DNA from: JAFGRR01 sp964499235
Lineage (GTDB): Bacteria > Planctomycetota > Phycisphaerae > UBA1845 > Fen-1342
Direction: 5' to 3'
DNA length: 5,662 bases
Assembly (NCBI GenBank): GCA_964499235.1
Contig: CAZCKC010000189.1
Span: 1 to 5,662, forward strand
Shown here: piece after piece, positions 1 through 5,151 of the stretch
Numbering within the stretch: the stretch's first letter is position 1
Layout: each line of letters begins with the position of its first letter
Program-made: the position numbers and the translations under genes
The notes under the pieces: model-generated
What the model was told of the DNA's origin: nothing
The model's input: only the letters and a program-made list of their open reading frames with translations
Database searches by the model: none

Positions 1-160
1 TGGCGTCCACGCCGCACATGTCGGTCTCGACGATGGCCACGATCTCTTCGTCGGCAGAGTGCGGGCCGATCTCGCGCAGCGCGATCTCGGCGGCGCGAAT
101 GCCGGTGGCCAGGCCGGGACAACTGTGGCCGTGGAACTTGACGGTTCCTTCGATGTCAAT
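1..160 (-). CDS. Second FmdE-family protein (3' end missing, non-canonical start)
   Basis: The frame on the minus strand encodes 53 visible residues of an FmdE domain before the left edge cuts it. It shows KFHGHSCPGLATGIRAAE (8-25), where FHGHxCP is the family hallmark, and ETDMCGVDA (45-53), the start of the second conserved block. The domain begins almost at the N-terminus, so this is the plain FmdE form without the extra domain of its neighbour. No ATG, GTG or TTG lies in this frame between an in-frame TGA at 185-187 and the FHGH motif. The likely start is ATT at 160, 8 bases after AGGAG (169-173), giving M-DIEGTVKFHGH. ATA at 163 is the alternative, 5 bases after AGGAG. The gene follows the first FmdE gene by 13 bases. 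It keeps Cys49, where the upstream copy has Ser, so the two paralogues may differ in metal site or role. Confidence 0.88.
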   Translation of the reverse strand, partial: MDIEGTVKFHGHSCPGLATGIRAAEIALREIGPHSADEEIVAIVETDMCGVDA

Positions 161-168
161 TATTTTTT

Positions 169-175
169 CTCCTTT
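169..175 (-). promoter_or_regulatory. Ribosome binding site before the ATT/ATA start of the second FmdE gene
   Basis: AAAGGAG on the minus strand, partly overlapping the TAA stop of the preceding FmdE gene (TAAAGGAG). It is followed by an A-rich spacer and then ATA (163) and ATT (160) in the frame of the FmdE domain. It is the strongest argument that translation starts here despite the absence of ATG, GTG or TTG in that frame. Confidence 0.75.
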
Positions 176-1115
176 AATTGATCGTCATACCCGCGCCGTC
201 GGGCCGGTCTTTGGGAGGATCGGCGCACAAGCGGCACAGGCGCTTCCCATCTCGCACCGTCAGATGGGTCTTTAGCACCACGTCCCCACAACCATCGCAG
301 GGAGCGAGGGCCGACGTGACAGGCTCGTCGGGCCATTCGACGGCGACCCGTTGGGTGGAAAAGAGCGCGTCGGCCGGAGCGGCGATCAGCGCGGCGATGC
401 GCTCGTCCAACAGCGCCTGGTAGTGAGCCATCTCTGACATGATTGCTTGCTCTGTTTGAATTCTCTCTTCCAGAATCAGGAACTGGGTATTCTCGGGTAT
501 GGCGTCGGGGCGGAGGGCCAGGCGCAGCCCCTCGCCATCGCCGTAGACAAAGGTGTAAACGTGTTTGCCCCAGTCGCGCAGCCGCAGCCGGCAATTACCC
601 AGGGTGCAACCGGTCAGCAGTTGAACCGCGTCCACGGCCGACGTCGTATTTTCGGCGATGACGCGCAGGTTCTGCCAATACATCCGCTCCAGGGTCAGGC
701 GAGCGAGGGCGGTCTGACCGGCCCGGTAGCCGATGGTCAGATCGGGGCAGAGGTGGCCGTGGAAATCGGCGGCGCGTTTCAATGTCATGTCTACCAACAT
801 ATCGTTTTCATACTCCTCGTCCACCCGAAAGTGGAGCACCCACTGACCGCGCCACAGAAATGGACTTGCTGACCTGGCCAGGTCGCGGTAAAGTGCATAG
901 ACCTCGTCGTGGGCGCGCAGCAGGTAGAGCACCGACGGGTCGGACGGCGATGTGCGAAAACGCCCAATGACCTCCGTGACCTCATAGTCGCGATTCCGAT
1001 GGCGAAAGTAGATGGGCGACTGGAGGGCATTGTCGTACTCTACCGCCACGATCTGCTGGATCGGTTCCACATAGTCGGCGTAAATCTGCCGGAAAATGGC
1101 TTCCCTCGTCAGCAT
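174..1115 (-). CDS. FmdE-family protein with N-terminal extra domain and zinc ribbon
   Basis: This protein has 313 residues and starts at ATG 1115, with AGAGGAG 5 bases upstream and 26 bases after the epimerase stop. An in-frame ATG at 1184 lies inside the epimerase gene and is not used here. Three parts can be seen. Residues 1-105 are an added beta-rich segment (EPIQQIVAVEYDN, RDYEVTEVIGRFRT, WRGQWVLHFRV) that resembles the DUF6504 pattern from memory. Residues about 110-245 are the FmdE domain, with FHGHLCPDLTIGYRAG (118-133) and VDAVQLLTGCTLGNC (161-175). Residues 273-297 are a zinc ribbon with CxxC pairs C273/C276 and C294/C297. FmdE was named from a formylmethanofuran dehydrogenase operon of methanogens, but its relatives in bacteria have no settled function. 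Conserved His and Cys suggest metal binding. At the position where many relatives have Cys before GVDA, this protein has Ser159. Metal trafficking with the upstream importer is inference. No link to methanofuran chemistry is shown. Confidence 0.92.
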   Translation of the reverse strand: MLTREAIFRQIYADYVEPIQQIVAVEYDNALQSPIYFRHRNRDYEVTEVIGRFRTSPSDPSVLYLLRAHDEVYALYRDLARSASPFLWRGQWVLHFRVDEEYENDMLVDMTLKRAADFHGHLCPDLTIGYRAGQTALARLTLERMYWQNLRVIAENTTSAVDAVQLLTGCTLGNCRLRLRDWGKHVYTFVYGDGEGLRLALRPDAIPENTQFLILEERIQTEQAIMSEMAHYQALLDERIAALIAAPADALFSTQRVAVEWPDEPVTSALAPCDGCGDVVLKTHLTVRDGKRLCRLCADPPKDRPDGAGMTIN

Positions 1116-1141
1116 GCTGGCTCCTCTTGACAGATATCCAT

Positions 1142-2194
1142 TCAAAAGAACGCTTTCGCCAGCCGGAGCAGCCCCTGCGCCCACGGCGCGCGGTGGGTGA
1201 TCCCGCTGACGCCATTGGTCCCGTCGGCGTGCTCGACGTACCAGCGGTAGTTGCGCAGCAGCGCCTCCTGGTTGGAATAGCGGGGCTGGAACCCCAGTCG
1301 CTCCTCGGCCTTGGCGATCGAAACGAAGGATTCCTTGCCCACCGTCTCATAGATCCACTGGTATAGCGGCGACAGGCCCAATCGCTCCAGCGCCCGCAGC
1401 GCCAGGATCGCCGGACCTTCTGGTATGGGAATAATCCGGCGACCATGTCCCGCATAATCTAGGACGGCCTGAAAATCGGCCCGCGGCGCGCCGAATTCCC
1501 TGGCGCCGATGTTAAAGGCGTCGTTCACCGTCTCGCGCGACAGGGTGGCGCACAGCCAGATCGCCTGGCACAGATCCTCCACGTCCAGGAGCTGGTACGG
1601 ATTGTCGCCCCGCCCCAGGATGGGAAAGTGTTTGCCGTCCCTGGCCCATTCGTACAGCAGCGCGAACACGCCCAGCCGCTCCGGCCCGATGAAGGACTTG
1701 GGGCGCAGGATGGGCAGGCACATGCCCTGGCGCCGGTATTCCTCGCACACCTGCTCGGCCAGCACCTTGGCCTCGCCATAAGGCCCCACGCCCTGTAGCG
1801 GGTCGGTCTCTAGCAGAGGATGATGGTCGGGGATGCCATAGACGGCCGTGGACGAGATGTGGATCACCCGCTCCACGTTTTTTCGAAGCGCCTCTTCCAG
1901 CACGATGCGGGTGCCGTCCATCTCGGTGGAGAATATATCGGCCGGCGCGTACAGCGGCAGGGCCGCCGCCGCGTGGACGACGACGTCCACGCCCTCAAGC
2001 GCCGATTGCACCGCCCGCGCGTCGCGGATGTCGCCCGTGATCGCCCGCACACGGCCCGCCACGTCCGGATAGTCGAGCGGCGCGATGTCCAGCGACGCCA
2101 CGCGCTGCCCCCGCGCCAGCAGGTAGCGGATCAGGTTGATGCCCAGGAAGCCGGCGCCGCCGGTGACGAGGTAGGCTTTCGGCGGATGGCTCAT
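1142..2194 (-). CDS. NAD-dependent epimerase/dehydratase (extended SDR)
   Basis: This is a 350-residue extended short-chain dehydrogenase/reductase, soluble and cytoplasmic. I chose ATG 2194 because it overlaps the preceding stop as ATGA, has GGAGGA 6 bases upstream, and puts the Rossmann fold at the N-terminus. The frame is open to 2320, but that part is shadow of the small protein. Motifs are TGGAGFLG (11-18), Asp36 after the second strand (favours NAD over NADP), GDIRD (54-58), HAAA (74-77), the catalytic Ser/Thr in HISSTAVYG (112-120), and the Tyr139-x3-Lys143 pair in YGEAK. RPKSFIGP (164-171) and LLDVEDL (202-208) are usual in sugar-nucleotide epimerases. The last 20 residues end in a basic and hydrophobic run (WAQGLLRLAKAFF) that could touch membrane. 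Relatives act on nucleotide sugars or 3-beta-hydroxysteroid-like substrates. The sequence does not show which. Its role in a metal-uptake operon is unexplained. Confidence 0.92.
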   Translation of the reverse strand: MSHPPKAYLVTGGAGFLGINLIRYLLARGQRVASLDIAPLDYPDVAGRVRAITGDIRDARAVQSALEGVDVVVHAAAALPLYAPADIFSTEMDGTRIVLEEALRKNVERVIHISSTAVYGIPDHHPLLETDPLQGVGPYGEAKVLAEQVCEEYRRQGMCLPILRPKSFIGPERLGVFALLYEWARDGKHFPILGRGDNPYQLLDVEDLCQAIWLCATLSRETVNDAFNIGAREFGAPRADFQAVLDYAGHGRRIIPIPEGPAILALRALERLGLSPLYQWIYETVGKESFVSIAKAEERLGFQPRYSNQEALLRNYRWYVEHADGTNGVSGITHRAPWAQGLLRLAKAFF

Positions 2195-2466
2195 CCTGTT
2201 TCCTCCAACGATTGGAGGGCAGCGTCGAGCGCCTGGTTGCAGGCGGCCATGCGCGCCGCCGCGGCCTCGATCTGCCGCGCGCTCTCGTCCCGGCCTATTT
2301 CCGCGGCGCGCGCCGCCCACTGCCGGAAGCCGTCGGCGTGATCATCGTTGTGCGCGATCCAGTAGGGCAGCAGGACGCGCAGCTTGGCCAGGTTGTCAGT
2401 TGGAGTTTCCCCCTCGTGCGCGTGATCGTGGTGGTGATGATGGCCATCGTGCTCTTCTGTACACAT
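2191..2466 (-). CDS. Small protein with His-rich N-terminus, second of a paralogous pair
   Basis: This protein has 91 residues and starts at ATG 2466, with GGAGGT 5 bases upstream and 18 bases after the preceding stop. Residues 1-20 hold Cys2 and eight His (H6, H9-H13, H15, H17) mixed with Asp and Glu. That composition is typical of metal-binding tails on nickel, cobalt and zinc chaperones or transporters. Residues 32-89 are the same domain as the upstream small protein (LLPYWIAHN, ADGFRQW, ARMAACNQALDAALQSLEE), 39 of 58 positions identical. In this copy the variable middle positions gain His and Asp (H39, D41, D42, H43), which could add ligands. No export signal or membrane segment is visible. 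Metal buffering or delivery to or from the importer or the FmdE proteins is a reasonable guess, but the domain itself is not one I can assign a function. Its stop overlaps the epimerase start by 4 bases. Confidence 0.9.
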   Translation of the reverse strand: MCTEEHDGHHHHHDHAHEGETPTDNLAKLRVLLPYWIAHNDDHADGFRQWAARAAEIGRDESARQIEAAAARMAACNQALDAALQSLEETG

Positions 2467-2548
2467 CGTTTACCTCCGTTTTATTCAACGTATCCCTTCC
2501 AATGCTTGGAGGGCCGCGTCGAGCGCCTGATTGCAAGCCGCCATGCGC
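2204..2548 (-). repeat. Diverged tandem duplication of a small-protein gene
   Basis: The 3' ends of the two small genes are near-identical at DNA level. Bases 2204-2254 and 2498-2548 match at 45 of 51 positions at an offset of 294 bases, a multiple of three. The protein copies align without gaps over 58 residues, with the rest of the domain more diverged at DNA level. This supports an in-place gene duplication. The stronger match at the 3' end could reflect purifying selection on the ACNQALDAAL helix or gene conversion. Confidence 0.8.
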
Positions 2549-2763
2549 TCGGCTGCCTCAATGATCTGCTGCGCGGTCTCGTCCTGGCCGTTGGCCTGGA
2601 TGTGCAGGGCCCACTGCCGAAAGCCATCGGCGCGGCTCTGGTTGCGCGCGATCCAGTGGGGCAGCAGGGCGTAGAGCATCGCCCAGTCAACGAGCACCAT
2701 GCGCCCCCCGTGTTGTGGGTAGACCAGGTCGGTGGTCTGTTCGAGATTGTGCGTTTGATTCAC
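2485..2763 (-). CDS. Small uncharacterised protein, first of a paralogous pair
   Basis: This protein of 92 residues has no function I can name. I place the start at GTG 2763 because AAGGAG lies 7 bases upstream (2771-2776) and the length then matches the 91-residue paralogue next door. The same frame stays open far upstream into the ATPase gene, where it is a meaningless shadow. An ATG at 2700 would remove the first 21 residues and has no comparable ribosome site. The N-terminus (1-30) is variable and holds two His (H5, H18). Residues 33-90 form the conserved part: LLPHWIARN, then ADGFRQW, then ERMAACNQALDAALQALEG. It is probably helical, with aromatic residues (W37, F48, W51) and a single Cys77. 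Over 58 aligned positions 39 match the paralogue without gaps. No signal peptide or membrane helix is visible, so it is probably cytoplasmic. Position after the importer genes suggests an accessory role in handling the imported substrate, which is inference. Confidence 0.82.
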   Translation of the reverse strand: MNQTHNLEQTTDLVYPQHGGRMVLVDWAMLYALLPHWIARNQSRADGFRQWALHIQANGQDETAQQIIEAAERMAACNQALDAALQALEGIR

Positions 2764-2770
2764 GTGCACG

Positions 2771-2776
2771 CTCCTT
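2771..2776 (-). promoter_or_regulatory. Ribosome binding site deciding the GTG start of the first small protein
   Basis: AAGGAG on the minus strand, followed by 7 bases and GTG at 2763. Another in-frame GTG at 2769 is only 1 base away from this site and is therefore a poor start. The site lies in the 26-base gap after the second ATPase, the longest true gap but one in the operon. Confidence 0.8.
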
Positions 2777-2789
2777 AAAGACAACTGGC

Positions 2790-3383
2790 TCACAACGTGA
2801 TCGTCCGATCGCAGATGCGCGCCAACAGCGGGCTTTCGTGGCTGATCGCCAGCACGCCCACCCGATGCCGCCGGGCGTGGTCCAGCACGACGCGCCAGAT
2901 CTGCGCCTGGGTGTTGGCGTCGAGCATGGTCGTCATCTCGTCGGCGATCAGGTAGCGCGTCTGTGGCCCGAGAGCGCGCGCCACGGCAAAGCGTTGCAGC
3001 TCGCCGCCGCTCAGTTCGTGCGGCCAGCGCGTCAGCCAGAGCGTTTCGATGTTGAGCGCCGCCAACAATTCCGCCGCGGGCGTGTAGCCTTCGTTTAGCG
3101 CCTGGGCCATCCGCCAGCGGGGATTGATCGCCAGCTCGGGATGCTGAAAGACAAGCTGTACCGGGCAATAGCCACGACGGGGCAAGGGTTGCCCGTCCAC
3201 CTGCACCTGGCCCGCGCCGGCCGGCAGGTAGCCGGCCAGGAGTTTGGCCAACGTCGTCTTGCCCTGCCCGCTGGGCCCGCTCAGGCCGACGACCTCGCCG
3301 GGCGTCACCGAGATCGAGAGATCGCGCAACACCCATGGCTGGCGCGGGCCGTACCGGAATCCGAGGTCTTTTCCTTCAAGCAT
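2790..3383 (-). CDS. ABC importer ATP-binding protein, short NikE/DppF type
   Basis: This is the second ATPase of the importer, 197 residues. It starts at ATG 3383, overlapping the end of the first ATPase by 8 bases, with GAGG 7 bases upstream. All catalytic elements are present: Walker A GPSGQGKT (36-43), Q-loop Gln80, signature LSGGELQR (124-131), Walker B YLIADE (144-149), D-loop MLDA (153-156) and the switch His182 in ISH. The protein ends at CDRTITL just after the nucleotide-binding fold. Typical NikE/DppF/OppF proteins run to about 250-330 residues, so the Oligo_HPY tail is missing. No recognisable tail remains in the following 26 bases before the next gene. The short form therefore looks native, but an ancestral truncation cannot be excluded. 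Its partner keeps the tail. Confidence 0.94.
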   Translation of the reverse strand: MLEGKDLGFRYGPRQPWVLRDLSISVTPGEVVGLSGPSGQGKTTLAKLLAGYLPAGAGQVQVDGQPLPRRGYCPVQLVFQHPELAINPRWRMAQALNEGYTPAAELLAALNIETLWLTRWPHELSGGELQRFAVARALGPQTRYLIADEMTTMLDANTQAQIWRVVLDHARRHRVGVLAISHESPLLARICDRTITL

Positions 3384-4302
3384 GGATGCACCTCACCCGA
3401 CCATCGCGCACCGGCCGCAGCGCCGGCCGCGCCGCTTGGCATTCCGGCGTCGCCTGCCGGCAGCGCGCGGCGAACAGACAGCCCTCCGGCAGCGCGTCGG
3501 GCAGGGGCTGAGCGCCGGGGAGCGGCGTAAAGTCATTTTGCGGCAGGGCGCGCCACAGGGACCGGGTGTAGGGATGGCGCAACGCCTCCCCCCGGCCGGC
3601 AAAGTCTCCCGCCGCGGCCACTTCCAGCGTGGTCCCCGCATAGAACACGGCCACCCGGTCGGCCACCGTCAGCGCCGCGCCGATGTCGTGGGTGATGAGC
3701 AACACGGCCCGGCCCTCCTCGGCCAGCTCGCGCAGGTGACGCAACGTCTCGGCGACCACCTCCGGGTGTAGACCCGGGGTTGGCTCGTCGGCGATGATCA
3801 GCGCCGCGTCGCCGACCGTGGCCGCGGCGACCAGCACCCGACGCGCCATCCCGCCCGAAACCTGAAATGGGTAGAGCGCGGCGGCCGCATCCGGCAGGCG
3901 GTAGCGACGAAAGGCGGCCTGCTGCGCCGCATCGGCAATGCCGTCCAGCCCGCTCAACTCGGCGGCGCGGCGCACCTGTCGCCCGACGCGCATGAGTGGA
4001 TCGAGAAAAGCCACCGACTGGGGGATCAGCGCGATCTGTTTGCCGCGCAGCGCCGCCTGGCGCGCGGGGGTCAGCGCCTCTCCCTGGAAATGCATGTCGC
4101 CCGTGACGCGGGCGTTGCGCGGCAGAATGCCCAGCACCGCGTGGGCCAGCAAGCTCTTGCCCGAGCCACTCTCGCCGACCACGGCCGTCAACTGTCCGCT
4201 TTCGACGTCCAGATCGAGGCCGGTGATGGGGGTAAATTCCCGCCGCTGTAGCCCGGTCGTGTACATCGAGAAAGTGATGGATAGATCGCGTACAGATAAC
4301 AT
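3376..4302 (-). CDS. ABC importer ATP-binding protein, NikD/DppD type
   Basis: This is the cytoplasmic ATPase subunit that powers the importer, 308 residues. The start is ATG 4302, 3 bases after the permease stop, with AGGAG 6 bases upstream. Nucleotide-binding motifs appear in order: Walker A GESGSGKS (43-50), Q-loop Gln95, signature VSGGMARR (148-155), Walker B ALIIADEP (167-174) and the switch His205 (ITHD). The C-terminal extension is of the Oligo_HPY kind. It contains RHPYTRSLW (242-250) and a cysteine group C275, C281, C288 and C305 within CLFAARC and the residues after it, typical of Dpp/Opp/Nik ATPases. The signature has Ala where most relatives have Gln (SGGM-QR). I recall this variant from some nickel/peptide-type ATPases, so it need not mean loss of activity. 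Its end overlaps the next ATPase by 8 bases. The two should pair as a heterodimer below the permeases. Confidence 0.95.
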   Translation of the reverse strand: MLSVRDLSITFSMYTTGLQRREFTPITGLDLDVESGQLTAVVGESGSGKSLLAHAVLGILPRNARVTGDMHFQGEALTPARQAALRGKQIALIPQSVAFLDPLMRVGRQVRRAAELSGLDGIADAAQQAAFRRYRLPDAAAALYPFQVSGGMARRVLVAAATVGDAALIIADEPTPGLHPEVVAETLRHLRELAEEGRAVLLITHDIGAALTVADRVAVFYAGTTLEVAAAGDFAGRGEALRHPYTRSLWRALPQNDFTPLPGAQPLPDALPEGCLFAARCRQATPECQAARPALRPVRDGRVRCIHA

Positions 4303-4305
4303 CGC

Positions 4306-5151
4306 TTACTCCTGGGACGTCCTGGGGTCGATCAGGGCGCGCACGCTCTCGCCCAACACGTCGAACGCCTTGACCATGACCAGCAGCGCCAGGCCGGGCA
4401 ACACGGCCAGCCACCAGCGCCCGGTCGAAAGATGGCGCATTGATTCAGAGAGAATGATGCCCACCGCCGGCTGGTGCGGCGACAAGCCGATCCCGATGAA
4501 GGTGATCCCGGCCTCGTGCAGGATGGCGTGCGGAAAGAGCAGGATCAGGCCCACGATGAACTGGGGCAGCAGGTGCGGCAGGATGTGATAGCGCGCGACC
4601 CACCACCGCGAGCGGCCCAGCCGGGCGGATAGGTGCACATAGTCGGCGGCCTTGAGTTGCAGCACTTCCGCGCGGATGATGCGCGCCAGGCCGGTCCAGT
4701 GGGTGGCCGTCACCGAGGCCACCACGCCGGCCAGCCCGCCGCCCAGGGTGAACGAGATCAGGATCAGCGCCACCAGGTGCGGCAGGCTCATAAAGAGGTC
4801 GATCAGCCAGGTGATGGCCGCGTCCACTTTGCCGCCGAGCGTGGCCGAGACCATGCCCAGCAGCAGGCCCAGCCCGGCGCTGAACACGCTGGCGCTCAAC
4901 CCGACGGCCAGGCTGATCGTCAAGCCGCGCAGGGTGCGGGTGAGCATATCTCGCCCCATCCAGTCGGTGCCAAAGGGATGCGCCCAACCGGGCGCCTGGT
5001 TGCGCGCCTCCAGGTGGGTTTCCAGCCCCGTCGCGCCCAACGCCTGGCCGAGCGCGACGATGCCCACCAAGAGAAGCAGGCTCAGGCCGGCCGCCCATAT
5101 CGTTCGTCGCCGCCGGTTGCCCGCGCTGCCACGCTCGCGTTGGCCTATCAT
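4306..5151 (-). CDS. ABC importer permease, NikC/DppC type
   Basis: This is the second inner-membrane permease of the importer, 281 residues and full length for the family. It starts at ATG 5151, inside the stop of the upstream permease, with a GGAG 7 bases before it. Residues 1-17 are basic, then a first membrane helix spans about 18-38. The segment HPFGTDWMGRDMLTRTLRG (58-76) is the characteristic family motif that precedes the transport domain. The EAA loop lies at about 171-196 (YVHLSARLGR, then HILPHLLP). The C-terminal part reads HEAGITFIGIGLSPHQPAVG (212-231), then SESMRHLSTGRWW, and ends with FDVLGESVRALIDPR (263-277). This wording resembles the permease subgroup usually annotated as nickel/peptide transport more than classical DppC, but substrate prediction from it is unsafe. 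It should form a heterodimer with the upstream permease. Confidence 0.95.
   Translation of the reverse strand: MIGQRERGSAGNRRRRTIWAAGLSLLLLVGIVALGQALGATGLETHLEARNQAPGWAHPFGTDWMGRDMLTRTLRGLTISLAVGLSASVFSAGLGLLLGMVSATLGGKVDAAITWLIDLFMSLPHLVALILISFTLGGGLAGVVASVTATHWTGLARIIRAEVLQLKAADYVHLSARLGRSRWWVARYHILPHLLPQFIVGLILLFPHAILHEAGITFIGIGLSPHQPAVGIILSESMRHLSTGRWWLAVLPGLALLVMVKAFDVLGESVRALIDPRTSQE

Noticed and set aside
157..159. TTG near the second FmdE start as its initiation codon
   Set aside because: It is in another frame and would not produce FHGHSCPG.
447..872. Plus-strand frames opposite the long FmdE gene
   Set aside because: They are antisense shadows without motifs, and the FmdE domain and zinc ribbon are clear on the minus strand.
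2195..2320. N-terminal extension of the epimerase to 2320
   Set aside because: The 42 extra residues are Arg/Gly-rich shadow of the small-protein gene. ATG 2194 has a ribosome site and places the Rossmann motif at the usual position.
2212..2778. Plus-strand frame of 188 residues opposite the two small genes, with an apparent internal repeat
   Set aside because: The repeat comes from the paralogous genes on the other strand. There is no ribosome site or recognisable domain, and the small genes have both.
2485..3336. A 283-residue minus-strand frame that runs through the second ATPase into the first small protein
   Set aside because: Its first 190 or so residues are out-of-frame reading of the ATPase gene, which has all its motifs in another frame. 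Only the last 92 residues are supported, from GTG 2763 with its own ribosome site.
3533..4414. A long minus-strand frame covering most of the first ATPase, and a similar one at 4445-5227 in the second permease
   Set aside because: Both are Arg/Gly/Ala/Pro-rich translations without domains, typical shadows in GC-rich genes. The overlapped genes show intact motifs.
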